NCBI GenBank assembly: GCA_035308525.1
Contig: DATGGM010000094.1
Span: 8,320-72,319 of the forward strand
Direction: 5' to 3'
DNA: 64,000 nucleotides
From: Bog-159 sp035308525
Lineage (GTDB): Bacteria; Acidobacteriota; Terriglobia; Bryobacterales; Bryobacteraceae
The translations under genes and the position numbers were made by a program. The notes beneath the pieces are model-generated. The model had not been told where the DNA came from, made no database searches, and worked only from the letters and a program-made list of their open reading frames with translations. Of the stretch, positions 1 to 8,542 are shown piece by piece (position 1 is the first letter of the stretch; every line of letters starts with the position of its first letter).

Positions 1-638
1 TTGTCAACACAGGTCTGATGACCGCTGCCGAGACGGAGGCGGAAATGGCCAGTGCTATGGCGCACGAAATCGCCCACGTAGCCGCGCGGCACATGACCCG
101 GCAAGCCTGCCGGGCTCAGGTGGCTAATATCGCCAGCCTGCCCCTCATTCTTTTGGGAGGGTGGGGCGGTTATGCCATCCGGCAAGCCGCCAGCGTGGCT
201 ATCCCTATGACTTTTCTGTCATTTTCGCGCGGCTATGAGGCGGAAGCAGACTACCTGGGGCTGCAGTACCTGTACGCCGCTGGTTACGACCCCACGGCCT
301 CGATCGACATGTTTGAGAAGATGACGTCGCTCGAAAAGCGGAAACCCGGCTCGATAGCCAAGGTCTTTTCGACCCATCCCATGAATGACGACCGGCTGAA
401 GAAAACCCAGGCGGAGATTGAGAAGATCCTGCCCCAACGGCCGGAATATGTGGTAAATACCTCGGAATACGCCGCCGTGCGGGGCCGTCTGCTGGACATT
501 CAGAACCAGCGCAAGATGCGCTCCACCGACAGAGACCCCAAAGCACCGGTACTACGCCGCGCGCCGGGCGCCGGGGACCCCGCCGATCCCCCGGGCGACG
601 ACCGCCCCACTATCAAACGACGGGATTTAGAGGAGTAA
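1..638 (+). CDS. M48 family metalloprotease, 5' end outside window
   Basis: This is the C-terminal part of an M48 (Ste24/HtpX/BepA-like) zinc peptidase. The frame is already open at base 3 and reads VNTGL before the first ATG at 18, matching VNSGL in the complete paralogue just downstream, so the start lies outside the window. The zinc site HEIAH and a glutamate in the EAEADYLGLQYL helix, the expected third ligand, are both present. The tail is charged and proline-rich and ends in a KRRDLEE-like motif, as in the paralogue. The family degrades misfolded envelope proteins or assists outer-membrane assembly. That role here is inferred from family membership. Confidence 0.9.
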   Translation, partial: VNTGLMTAAETEAEMASAMAHEIAHVAARHMTRQACRAQVANIASLPLILLGGWGGYAIRQAASVAIPMTFLSFSRGYEAEADYLGLQYLYAAGYDPTASIDMFEKMTSLEKRKPGSIAKVFSTHPMNDDRLKKTQAEIEKILPQRPEYVVNTSEYAAVRGRLLDIQNQRKMRSTDRDPKAPVLRRAPGAGDPADPPGDDRPTIKRRDLEE

Positions 639-759
639 CCCGCCGGGCCTCCCGCACGTATAGAATTCAGCGGCACAGGTACACCCAACTGGTTTTGCAA
701 AGATTTAGCTGTATGCGTCCGCGTTTGGGCTTATAGTGAAAGTAATAGGAGTTGCACCC

Positions 760-1767
760 ATGAAGCGGTATTCAGTCACCGTGGCCTTGCTGGCGGCCTT
801 AACCATGCTGCCTAACTACTCCTTTGCCTCGGACAAAAACAAGAAGGACGATCCCGACGAAATCGGCAATCGGGACGTGGGCAAAGGCGTCAATTTCTGG
901 TCTCTGGAGAAAGAGATCGCCCTCGGGAAACAGTTGGCCCAGGAGGTCGAGCGCCAAGCCAAGATCGTCGATGACCCGATCATCGCCGAATATGTGAACC
1001 GGGTCGGTCAGAATCTGGTGCGCAACTCCGACGCCAAGGTACCTTTCACCATTAAGGTGCTCGATTCCGAAGAAGTGAATGCTTTCGCGCTGCCCGGCGG
1101 ATTCTTCTTCGTCAACTCCGGGCTGATCCTGAAGGCGGATAGCGAATCCGAACTGGCAGGCGTGATGGCACACGAAATTGCCCACGTGGCTGCGCGCCAT
1201 GGCACGCGCCAGGCGACCCGCGGCGAGCTCATTAATATCGCCATGATTCCGGTCATGGTGATGAGCGGCGGCTGGACTGGCTACGCCATCTACCAGGGCG
1301 CTAGCTTGGCTATACCCATGGGATTCCTGGCGTTCACCCGCAGCATGGAGCGCGAGGCGGACTATCTCGGATTACAGTACCTGTACAAGGCGGGCTACGA
1401 TCCCACCTCGTTCGTGGACTTCTTCGAGAAGATCCAGACCATGGAAAAGCGCAAGCCCGGCACCGTCGCCAAGGTGTTCTCGACGCACCCCATGACCGAC
1501 GACCGCATCAAGACTTCCCAGGTAGAGATCCAGAAGATCCTGGTTGCGAAACCCGAATACGTGGTCAACACCTCCGAGTTCAACGACGTGAAGGCCCGTC
1601 TTTATTCGTTGCACAACCGCCGCAAGCTCGACAAGGGCAAGGACGATCCCAACCGCCCGACCTTACGGCGCAGCCCCGGCAGCGGCACTGGACCGGTGGA
1701 CGACAACAATAAGGACCAGAAGCCCGATCAGGACGAGCGTCCCACGCTGAAGCGCCGGGACAGCTAG
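760..1767 (+). CDS. M48 family metalloprotease with signal peptide
   Basis: A 335-residue secreted or periplasmic M48 peptidase. A signal peptide (residues 1-24) is followed by the peptidase domain, with HEIAH at residues 138-142 and a downstream EREADYLGLQYL helix supplying the third zinc ligand. The C-terminal ~50 residues are charged and low-complexity, unlike the compact BepA/YfgC domain. The start at ATG 760 is chosen because AGGAG lies 8 bases upstream (747-751). A GTG at 736 is in frame but would put eight extra residues before the signal peptide. It is a tandem paralogue of the partial gene upstream, and a strong terminator follows. Confidence 0.93.
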   Translation: MKRYSVTVALLAALTMLPNYSFASDKNKKDDPDEIGNRDVGKGVNFWSLEKEIALGKQLAQEVERQAKIVDDPIIAEYVNRVGQNLVRNSDAKVPFTIKVLDSEEVNAFALPGGFFFVNSGLILKADSESELAGVMAHEIAHVAARHGTRQATRGELINIAMIPVMVMSGGWTGYAIYQGASLAIPMGFLAFTRSMEREADYLGLQYLYKAGYDPTSFVDFFEKIQTMEKRKPGTVAKVFSTHPMTDDRIKTSQVEIQKILVAKPEYVVNTSEFNDVKARLYSLHNRRKLDKGKDDPNRPTLRRSPGSGTGPVDDNNKDQKPDQDERPTLKRRDS

Positions 1768-1797
1768 ACTTAAGACTGAGCCTCAGCGCAACAATCC

Positions 1798-1834
1798 ACT
1801 CCCTTGCGGCGCCTCCGCAAGGGAGTTCTTTTTT
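1798..1834 (+). terminator. Rho-independent terminator after the M48 genes
   Basis: A perfect 12-bp stem (1798-1809 with 1815-1826) encloses a 5-base loop and runs into TTCTTTTTT. It sits 31 bases after the stop codon of the second M48 gene and separates it from the next gene. Confidence 0.95.
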
Positions 1835-1946
1835 GGCCGTGGCATCATCGTGAAAAGCAGCACTTTAAACTGCTCAGGCGAGTACATTTTCGCAAACCCG
1901 TGTTCAAATACCAGTACCCTTAATTTGCTTTGAGGAGCAATTCAAC

Positions 1947-3935
1947 ATGTACCCTTCGCGGTCGCATTTGCGATCATTTCCGACCGTGGTTTTTAGCCTG
2001 CTGGTGCTGGGGATCGCCGTCCAGCCGCTTAGCGCGCAGCAAACGGTGACGCAGTTCATCTCCACGGTGGAGGCGGCCATTTCCAGCCTGGAAAGTAGCC
2101 TCACGCCGTCCACCCAGCCGCTGATCCTGGGGGGCCAGAATATTCTCGGGCAGGGTTTGATCGTTCCTAACCAGACCCCGTCGACGATGATCGATTATAC
2201 CGATGGGCTGAAGGCCTCGTCGGTGCAACGCCTCGAGTTCAATCCGGGTGTCACTACCATCAACAATTCGACAGCCGTGGCCAATCTCGATGCCATGGTC
2301 CGCCACCTCCGGCAGTTGGGGATGCAACTGGCCATCAACCCCGAATTCAATGCCGGCGAGATCAAGGTCAATACCTTCCAGGACTTTCAAAATACGGCGA
2401 TCCAAACCTATCCGGCGCTGGCGGCCCGCTACCACCCCGATAATTTCGTCATCGTGCATGAGCCGACTACCCAGGCCGCGCGTATGCAGATCACCACCAC
2501 TCCGCAGGATTGGGTAAATTTCATAACGGCCGTGGAGCCTCTCATCAAGAAGGCCTCTCCCCACACGCAGGTGGGCGCCGGAGACTGCTCCCACTGCAAT
2601 GAACTTTCCTTTAATCAGGCTTTCTCCGCCATGCCTACGTGCAATGCCACGAACCTGAACTCCGGCTGCCTCGACTTCATTACCATGGACATCTACGACT
2701 ACACGCAATTGTCCGAGGACGAGGGCTTTGCCCAGAACGGCCATGCCGGCGGCAAAGCGGTCTACATGGAAGAAACCTTCGCCCCGCACTACCTGCCCAA
2801 TGGACTGCCCGCGGGTTATCAAAGCAATCCCCAAGGTGTGGAGTATTACTCGCCGATCGGCTCATGCGACGTGGTGTTCGAGCAGATGGACCAGGACTGG
2901 CTGACCGGCATGGCGGAATTCTCCCAGTCCTATGGGATGACTGCCATGACCGTGTTCACCACGCAGGCGTTCTTCCTTTATACGGCCACGCCCACTCCGG
3001 ACAAGGCCACGGATCCAGCTTACCTCTCCTTAATGCTGCCGGCCATCAAACAGCCGGGGGCCACTCTGACCAGTACGGCCACTTTCAACCAGACCCTGGT
3101 CCAGCAGCGCGGCATCAAGACGGCCACCAGCATTAATAACGCCAGCTATTCGACGCTGCCCAGCAATTTCAATCCGACCTGCGGCACCGCCGACAACCCA
3201 TGTAACGCCGACAGCACGGTGGCCGCGGATATGCTGGTGAGCGTCTTTGGCACCGATCTGGCGACAAAGACTCTCGTGGATTCGACCTTCCCAACCACGC
3301 TGGGCGGCACGACAGCTAACCTGGTTGACTCCGCGAACAACTCCTTCGCGGCGCCGCTGTACCTGGTCTCGCCGTATCAGGTGAACTGTCTGGTTCCGTC
3401 GAACGCGGCCAACGGTCCGGCCACCTTGACCATCACAAGCGGCGACGGCGCCGTAAGCACCAGCATCGTGCTGATTGATCCAGTAGCCCCCGGACTTTAC
3501 ACGTCGTATGCCAATGGCCAAGGTCCGGCTGCCGCTATCGCCGTTTGCTACGGCACTTGCTCCGGCTGGCCGAACAGCTCAGGAAATCAGCATTTCTGGC
3601 AATACACTTTCGTCGCCGGATGCACGTCGGGTTCTTGTGCCGTGCCTTTGCAATGGGGCGCCAACGATGTGGTCGCCATAGAACTCTACGGCACTGGGAT
3701 TCGCCACAACTCGGCCGGATCGGTTTCAGCCAACATCAACGGCCAGAGCTTAAAGGTTGATTTTGCGGCGGCACAGGGTACCGATACCGGCCTCGATCAG
3801 ATCAACGTGGAAATTCCGAACAGCCTCCACGGCGCCGGTACCGTAAATCTGACGGTTAGCATCCAGGATGCCAACGCATTTCTAGCGCCGGGTATTACCA
3901 AACAGACGTTGCCGGTCCAACTGAACTTCCAATAG
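1947..3935 (+). CDS. Secreted TIM-barrel-like protein with TIGR03437-type C-terminal domain
   Basis: A 662-residue exported protein with a signal peptide ending near AQQ (residue ~32). Residues ~60-390 resemble a glycosidase-like TIM barrel, with strand-like segments ending in acidic residues such as VIVHEP, DFITMDIYDY and AVYMEETFAPHY. The substrate is unknown. Residues ~430-662 match the TIGR03437 pattern, including APLYLVSPYQVN, VAPGLYT and VAIELYGTGIR, a C-terminal domain found almost only in Solibacter-type Acidobacteriota. AGGAG lies upstream of the ATG. A role in extracellular polysaccharide processing is possible. The glutamates in HEP and EET are the natural catalytic candidates, but I cannot confirm them. 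Confidence 0.82.
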   Translation: MYPSRSHLRSFPTVVFSLLVLGIAVQPLSAQQTVTQFISTVEAAISSLESSLTPSTQPLILGGQNILGQGLIVPNQTPSTMIDYTDGLKASSVQRLEFNPGVTTINNSTAVANLDAMVRHLRQLGMQLAINPEFNAGEIKVNTFQDFQNTAIQTYPALAARYHPDNFVIVHEPTTQAARMQITTTPQDWVNFITAVEPLIKKASPHTQVGAGDCSHCNELSFNQAFSAMPTCNATNLNSGCLDFITMDIYDYTQLSEDEGFAQNGHAGGKAVYMEETFAPHYLPNGLPAGYQSNPQGVEYYSPIGSCDVVFEQMDQDWLTGMAEFSQSYGMTAMTVFTTQAFFLYTATPTPDKATDPAYLSLMLPAIKQPGATLTSTATFNQTLVQQRGIKTATSINNASYSTLPSNFNPTCGTADNPCNADSTVAADMLVSVFGTDLATKTLVDSTFPTTLGGTTANLVDSANNSFAAPLYLVSPYQVNCLVPSNAANGPATLTITSGDGAVSTSIVLIDPVAPGLYTSYANGQGPAAAIAVCYGTCSGWPNSSGNQHFWQYTFVAGCTSGSCAVPLQWGANDVVAIELYGTGIRHNSAGSVSANINGQSLKVDFAAAQGTDTGLDQINVEIPNSLHGAGTVNLTVSIQDANAFLAPGITKQTLPVQLNFQ

Positions 3936-4002
3936 CCGGATTGCCGGGGCGGGTGGGACTGGCGGCTTCGCTGTCACTCTGTTGTACTATGAAGTTTACC
4001 GC

Positions 4003-4842
4003 ATGAAGGCCTTACTGGAATCCCTCCGCCCCGGGGACCGGGATCGGGAGCTTGCCAGCGCCATCGATCCGGACCGGTTGCCGGCACACATTGCCATCAT
4101 AATGGACGGTAACGGCCGTTGGGCCGCCCGCCGGCGTCTGCCCCGCGTGGCCGGCCACAAAGCCGGCGTCGGACCGGTGCGCAGCACTGTCGAAACCTGT
4201 GCCCGGCTGGGCATCCAGGTCCTCACCCTGTACGCATTCTCGGTGGAGAACTGGAAGCGCCCGCGCGCCGAGGTGGAAACCCTTTGGCGATTACTGCGCT
4301 TTTATCTGCGAAAGGAACTGCCGGAGCTGCAGAAGAACGACATCCGGCTGCAAGCCATCGGCAGACTGGACGCGCTACCCGCCGACGTGCGGCGCGAATT
4401 GCAATCCGTGGTGGATGCCACCTCCGGCAACCGCGGCTTGCTCGTCAACCTCGCGATCAATTACGGCGGCCGCACTGAGATCGTGGACGCCGTGAATGCC
4501 ATTATCGACCTGGCCCGCGTGGAAGGACGCCTTGCCGCGCTGCGCGTAGACGAGGATCAGATCGCCGCGCATTTATACACCGGCTCCGCTCCCGCGCCCG
4601 ACCTTTTGATTCGCACCTCCGGGGAAATGCGCATCAGCAATTTCCTGCTCTGGCAGATCGCCTATGCGGAGCTTTACGTCACCGAGACCCTGTGGCCGGA
4701 CTTCAGCCGCACGCATCTCCTTTCGGCGGTTCTGGACTATCAGAAGCGGGACCGCCGTTACGGCGGCCTGAGCGCCGCGCCCCTGGACGAGGCGCCCTCC
4801 ACGATTGCCGACGAAATGATCGCCGTGCTGCCGACGCAATGA
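4003..4842 (+). CDS. uppS: Isoprenyl transferase (undecaprenyl diphosphate synthase)
   Basis: A cis-prenyltransferase that extends farnesyl diphosphate with isopentenyl diphosphate to make the C55 lipid carrier for cell-wall synthesis. The signature MDGNGRWA contains the catalytic Asp at residue 35. Also present are the GHKAG and FSVENW regions and the C-terminal RTSGEMRISNFLLWQ, where Met replaces the usual Gln. At 279 residues it is slightly longer than typical because of an N-terminal extension. The start is set at ATG 4003. A TTG at 3982 would add seven residues with no ribosome binding site. Its stop overlaps the start of cdsA by 4 bases, so the two are co-translated. Confidence 0.95.
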   Translation: MKALLESLRPGDRDRELASAIDPDRLPAHIAIIMDGNGRWAARRRLPRVAGHKAGVGPVRSTVETCARLGIQVLTLYAFSVENWKRPRAEVETLWRLLRFYLRKELPELQKNDIRLQAIGRLDALPADVRRELQSVVDATSGNRGLLVNLAINYGGRTEIVDAVNAIIDLARVEGRLAALRVDEDQIAAHLYTGSAPAPDLLIRTSGEMRISNFLLWQIAYAELYVTETLWPDFSRTHLLSAVLDYQKRDRRYGGLSAAPLDEAPSTIADEMIAVLPTQ

Positions 4843-5627
4843 AGCGGGTCCTGACGGCGCTGGTGCTGTTCCCGCTGGTCACCGCCGTGGTTCTGTGGTC
4901 GCCCTATTGGGCTGTCTTGGCGGTCACCGCGCTGGTGGCGCTGCTCTGCTTTTACGAATATGCCGGCATCGCCGCGGCCTATCAGGCGGGCAACCTGGGA
5001 CCGCCGGGCTACGGCGCCGGACTCCTGATTCTGGCCTTGCCCGATAATGGCCTCGCACTGCTCACGGTGATTGCCGCGGCCCTGATCATGCTGAGCCTGG
5101 CGCTGCGCGCCGATGACCTGCGCCGCGGCATCCTGCGCGCGGCGTTCCTGCTGCTGGGCCTGGCGTACGTGTTCGGCTGCTGGCGCTTCGCGCCGCAGCT
5201 CGCTCAAAAAAACCGTTACTGGCTCTTCTATGCGCTGGTTCTGAACTGGATCGGGGATATCGGAGCTTACTATGTGGGCCGCGCCGTGGGCCGCCACAAG
5301 CTGGCGCCTATTGTCAGCCCCGGCAAGAGTTGGGAAGGAGCCGCGGCGTCGCTCGCGGCGTCCATGATTTTCGGGGTGTTCTTCCTGCGCTGGGCGATTC
5401 CCACGTTTCCAACGGCTATGGCCTTGGCGCTCACGGCCGCGGCCAACGTGGCCGGACAGTTCGGCGATCTCTGTGAATCCGCCCTGAAACGCGGCGCGGG
5501 AGTGAAGGATAGCGGCACTCTGTTGCCCGGGCACGGCGGCATGCTCGACCGCGTGGACAGTACCCTTTTCACTCTCCCGGTCGTGTACCTCTGGTTGATG
5601 GTGCAGGCCTCCTGGCCTGTCCACTGA
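4839..5627 (+). CDS. cdsA: Phosphatidate cytidylyltransferase
   Basis: An integral membrane enzyme that makes CDP-diacylglycerol from phosphatidate and CTP, the precursor of all major phospholipids. The 262-residue protein has about eight hydrophobic segments. It carries the family signature near the C terminus, with SALKRGAGVKDSG followed by LPGHGGMLDRVDS, including the Lys-Asp and Asp-Arg-x-Asp residues. The start is ATG 4839, which overlaps the uppS stop in an ATGA arrangement. The uppS-cdsA pair is widespread in bacteria. The dxr/rseP genes that often follow are absent, since the next gene is convergent. Confidence 0.96.
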   Translation: MKRVLTALVLFPLVTAVVLWSPYWAVLAVTALVALLCFYEYAGIAAAYQAGNLGPPGYGAGLLILALPDNGLALLTVIAAALIMLSLALRADDLRRGILRAAFLLLGLAYVFGCWRFAPQLAQKNRYWLFYALVLNWIGDIGAYYVGRAVGRHKLAPIVSPGKSWEGAAASLAASMIFGVFFLRWAIPTFPTAMALALTAAANVAGQFGDLCESALKRGAGVKDSGTLLPGHGGMLDRVDSTLFTLPVVYLWLMVQASWPVH

Positions 5628-5648
5628 CCTCTACTTTTCAGTGGGACA
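5618..5648. terminator. Hairpin spanning both stop codons of convergent genes
   Basis: An inverted repeat (5618-5627 with 5638-5648, one bulged base, 10-base loop) contains the stop codon of cdsA in one arm and the stop of the opposite gene in the other. The loop carries a short T run. It is probably a compact bidirectional terminator, although there is no U tract after the stem. Confidence 0.5.
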
Positions 5649-6354
5649 CGGGAGGCATCCGCGCCACCACCGCTCCCGCCGCATCTTGTAACTCCAGCAC
5701 CGGCGATCCGTCCGCCTTCACTTGCAGCCGGATCCGCTCATGACCCTGTTGGTCCATCAGCCGCAGCCCGACTGCCCGGTCGCGCGTGCGGCCGAAATAT
5801 GCCCGCTGCGCGTCGCCCGGATGCGTCGCCATGAATTTCTTCCACTCAGCCTCCTGTTCGGCGAGCGGAAGCTGCCGAATGCGCACGGACGCCTCGAACG
5901 CTTCCATGATCGGGTAGTCGCCGCGATCGACAATGCTGATACCCGACCTCCGGCCGCCGTCTTCTTCCGACGCATCGATCGAGAAGACCTGGTCCTGCTG
6001 ATACTGGTCGAAGCTGAGATGCCCGAAGCTCTCTACTTTGCCGTCTTTGCCCTTCGCGCCGCCGAAGATCAAGCCTCCGTCCTCGGTCCCCTCATCGTCA
6101 AAGAAGATGATGCCCGCGGTCTGGCGGTCTTCGCGCGGATACTCTTTGCCCTTGATGATCATCCCCGGGCATTGCGCTTTACCGGACAGCACCATACGCA
6201 GCGTGCCATCCGGCTCCACAATGTTGAGGCGGCGCACGGAGATCTCATCGAAGGTCACCGGCTTGGAGCGGTTCGCGAAACCGGTCAGCAGCGTGCCGGC
6301 AAATACCGCCGTCAGCACGCCGGAGTAGATTGTAAGGAAGCGTTGGCTGAGCAT
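5638..6354 (-). CDS. Hypothetical membrane-anchored protein
   Basis: A 238-residue protein with one N-terminal hydrophobic segment (about residues 8-26) and a soluble, probably beta-rich remainder. Repeated phrases of the type VEPDGTLRMVLS, IIFFDDEGTEDGGLIFGG and RLMDQQGHERIRLQV look like a duplicated strand-turn-strand motif in which a small enzyme-like or lipid-associated fold is possible. I do not recognise a named family. The start at 6354 has no Shine-Dalgarno sequence but has TAGAAT ending 6 bases upstream, which suggests a leaderless mRNA. It converges on cdsA with only 10 bases between stops. Confidence 0.75.
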   Translation of the reverse strand: MLSQRFLTIYSGVLTAVFAGTLLTGFANRSKPVTFDEISVRRLNIVEPDGTLRMVLSGKAQCPGMIIKGKEYPREDRQTAGIIFFDDEGTEDGGLIFGGAKGKDGKVESFGHLSFDQYQQDQVFSIDASEEDGGRRSGISIVDRGDYPIMEAFEASVRIRQLPLAEQEAEWKKFMATHPGDAQRAYFGRTRDRAVGLRLMDQQGHERIRLQVKADGSPVLELQDAAGAVVARMPPVSH

Positions 6355-6360
6355 GCGTCG

Positions 6361-6366
6361 ATTCTA
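6361..6366 (-). promoter_or_regulatory. Putative -10 box for a leaderless transcript
   Basis: TAGAAT on the minus strand ends 6 bases before the ATG at 6354, which would place transcription initiation at or next to the start codon. No -35 element of good quality is visible. Confidence 0.45.
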
Positions 6367-6409
6367 CTAGATCGCGCTCAGCTCACGCCTGCTTGTCCTA
6401 ATATCTGCC

Positions 6410-6925
6410 CTACGGCAACAAAGGATGCGGGATTAGTGTCCCGTTGATCGCGCCGGTAGTTGTCTTGGATATTCCGGAGGGTCCCGTGGTGGTGGTTGTG
6501 TACTGGCCGGTGAATGTGGCCGGGGCGGCCGCGGCACTCACCGTCACGGTCGCCACCGTGACACTCGTGGAACTCAGCGATCCGTTCGAATTCACGGACA
6601 CACTGTGGTACTGGATGTAGAAGCCGCAAAGACACGGCAGCAGTTGCCAGATCCCATGTCCCGGACTCCCGAACGCGACCGCGCCGGTAGAAGACGCCGG
6701 ACTGGGCGCTAATTCGGTGCCGTCCGTCTCGATCATGGAGCCATCAGTTGTGAACGTGGCTAGGCCCGGATATACCGCCACCGGCGGCGTTGGCGGGGCC
6801 GTGGGTGTCAAAGTAATTTGCCAGGAGCCTGCCAGCGGCGATTTCGCGGCCATCGCTGATTGAGGCTGCATCACGAATGCCATCAGCCCGCAAGCGATGG
6901 CTGTGAATAACGTTTTTCTGAACAT
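6410..6925 (-). CDS. Hypothetical secreted protein
   Basis: A 171-residue exported protein with a clear signal peptide ending near AMAA (residues ~1-27). The mature part begins SPLAGSWQITLTP, a lipocalin-like opening, and is rich in Thr, Ser and Pro. It contains a CLC pair and a long run of valine/threonine strands, so a small beta barrel or sandwich is likely. ATG 6925 is chosen because GGAGGGG lies 7 bases upstream (6933-6939). A TTG at 6946 would put the start upstream of, and reading through, that ribosome binding site. No function can be given. Confidence 0.8.
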   Translation of the reverse strand: MFRKTLFTAIACGLMAFVMQPQSAMAAKSPLAGSWQITLTPTAPPTPPVAVYPGLATFTTDGSMIETDGTELAPSPASSTGAVAFGSPGHGIWQLLPCLCGFYIQYHSVSVNSNGSLSSTSVTVATVTVSAAAAPATFTGQYTTTTTGPSGISKTTTGAINGTLIPHPLLP

Positions 6926-7085
6926 GAAATGTCCCCTCCGCTGCAATTGTAAACTGCACGCCTTGCTGCGCGCCGCAACTTTTTCGACTTAGGGTACTAG
7001 GAAAATTCTTTACAATTCATTACGCGCAGTACACACTCGCTTTACACGCGGCCGCTAATTTAGAAAGTGAGGAGACCGACACATC

Positions 7086-7562
7086 ATGCAAAACACATGG
7101 GTACGCTTAACAGCAGTTACGGCGATGGCGGGAGGATTACTTCTGGCCGTCGCACAGGAACCGGATCAACAGGCGCCGCCGGCCGCCGCGCAGCAGCAGC
7201 ATCGACAGCGTGGCGCGCGCCTCGCGCAATATCTGAATCTGACACCAGCGCAGGCAGCCCAGGCCCAAGCCGAGTTTCAAGCGGCGCGGCAGGCGGCCAT
7301 GCCCCTCCGCGAGCAGTTGCATCAGCTTCGGCAGGGCATGTTCCAGGCGATCCGCGCGAATGACAAGGCCAAGATCGACCAACTGAGCGCCCAGGAAGCC
7401 AACCTGAAGGGTCAGATGTCGGCGATACGCCATGAAGCGTTCGCTAGAGTCTACAGCAATCTGACGCCGGAACAGCGGGCTAAAGCCGATCAACTGCCGG
7501 CCCATTTTCGCCAGATGCGGCAGCGCCGCATGGAACGACGTCAGCCGCCCAACAACGGCTAA
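7086..7562 (+). CDS. Spy/CpxP-like periplasmic protein (LTXXQ motifs)
   Basis: A 158-residue exported helical protein. After a signal peptide (residues 1-23) come a Gln/Ala-rich linker and two LTXXQ motifs (LTPAQ near residue 52 and LTPEQ near 126) separated by charged amphipathic helices. That is the layout of the Spy/CpxP family of ATP-independent periplasmic chaperones and metal or envelope-stress sensors. The tail is Arg/Gln-rich. GAGGAG precedes the ATG. A chaperone or stress role is inferred from the family. No partner two-component system is adjacent. Confidence 0.8.
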   Translation: MQNTWVRLTAVTAMAGGLLLAVAQEPDQQAPPAAAQQQHRQRGARLAQYLNLTPAQAAQAQAEFQAARQAAMPLREQLHQLRQGMFQAIRANDKAKIDQLSAQEANLKGQMSAIRHEAFARVYSNLTPEQRAKADQLPAHFRQMRQRRMERRQPPNNG

Positions 7563-7572
7563 ACCATCCCCA

Positions 7573-8460
7573 TCACCGCTCGGCTGGCTCGAAGCCCAGA
7601 CGCCAGCCGAGCTTATCTGCATCGAACCATTGCACCTCCACGCCGAACCAGCGCGACTTGGATGACGCCTGATGATGCCTGCGTTGTTCCTCGAGCACAA
7701 AGGCGCAAGGCGCTTCGCCAAATTCCACGAGGCGCCGCGCCAGCCACGAGTCCGGCGTCAGCGGCTGTGCCAGCACCACCGGCGCGCCTCCCAGCAGCGC
7801 CAGGTGCGCACCAAACGCCGCGTCCACCTGCTTGATCGGGGGCGGCGTGCCGTAGGCCTGGTGGTAGCGCTTCACTGATTCGTTCAGATCGTGCACCGCG
7901 ATCACCACCTTGCGCACTCCGCCGAAATCTTTGTTGAGCGGCTTACGCTGCGGAAAGGCGCGCTGCTCGCGCGGCGTGAAATCGTGGATCAGAAATGGGA
8001 AGAACGTCCCGTTGGGCTCCGCTCCCACCTGGGCGGTTTCCCAATCCAGCCGAACGCCATCCGGCCGCGTGCGTCCGCTGCGCACCGGCTCGGAAACCGC
8101 GATGCCCGCGGCTTGCAGGCGCTTCACCTCGGCGGCCAGGTCTTGCTCGCGCACCGCCCAGGCACAGGGTCCGGCTTCTCCCTGCAGGAACTTCGCCCAG
8201 GCATGCTTGCCAACCGCTGACGGATCGGCATGCTCCTGCGTGGCGATCAATTCCAGATAGGACCCATCCGGAAAGCTGACCAGCGCCATCTCGGTGGCAC
8301 CGTTGTTGTGCGGGCCTCCATAAACCGTCTGGATCCCTGCGGCGGCCAGGGTCGCCTGTAGTTTCTTCAGGCTGCTGCCGGCTACCGTGACATGATCGAT
8401 CTTGAGTTCGGCGGCGGCCAGCAGGGCGGGGAAAACGGCCAGCATCAAAGCGCAGCGCAT
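7573..8460 (-). CDS. Secreted glyoxalase-like (VOC superfamily) protein
   Basis: A 295-residue protein with a signal peptide (MRCALMLAVFPALLAAA) followed by two vicinal-oxygen-chelate-like halves: IDHVTVAGSSLKKLQATLAAAG with its SYLELIA strand, and a second module near KVVIAVHDLNESVKRYHQAYG. It most resembles the Glyoxalase_3/glyoxalase-like family. VOC proteins bind a metal and act as lyases, dioxygenases or resistance proteins. The substrate here cannot be told. Export is unusual for the superfamily. TACAAT ends 7 bases before the ATG with no Shine-Dalgarno sequence, suggesting a leaderless transcript. Confidence 0.8.
   Translation of the reverse strand: MRCALMLAVFPALLAAAELKIDHVTVAGSSLKKLQATLAAAGIQTVYGGPHNNGATEMALVSFPDGSYLELIATQEHADPSAVGKHAWAKFLQGEAGPCAWAVREQDLAAEVKRLQAAGIAVSEPVRSGRTRPDGVRLDWETAQVGAEPNGTFFPFLIHDFTPREQRAFPQRKPLNKDFGGVRKVVIAVHDLNESVKRYHQAYGTPPPIKQVDAAFGAHLALLGGAPVVLAQPLTPDSWLARRLVEFGEAPCAFVLEEQRRHHQASSKSRWFGVEVQWFDADKLGWRLGFEPAER
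7579..7611. terminator. Perfect 10-bp inverted repeat between convergent genes
   Basis: The arms 7579-7588 and 7602-7611 are perfectly complementary with a 13-base loop. It lies 17 bases after the stop of the Spy-like gene and inside the last codons of the opposing gene. No T tract follows on either strand, so a terminator role is only plausible. Confidence 0.35.
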
Positions 8461-8467
8461 ACAGACG

Positions 8468-8473
8468 ATTGTA
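8468..8473 (-). promoter_or_regulatory. Putative -10 box for a leaderless transcript
   Basis: TACAAT on the minus strand ends 7 bases before the ATG at 8460 of the glyoxalase-like gene. No ribosome binding site is seen between them. Confidence 0.45.
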
Positions 8474-8542
8474 AGGCGCGCCGGCCCGCTTGACCCCGGC
8501 CGCGCATAACAATAAAATAGGACCTGAAAGACCTAAAGCAAT

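Noticed and set aside
1974..2834. Long open frames opposite the TIM-barrel gene and opposite other long genes
   Set aside because: These are antisense shadows typical of high-GC coding DNA. Their translations lack family motifs and are rich in Arg, Gly and His.
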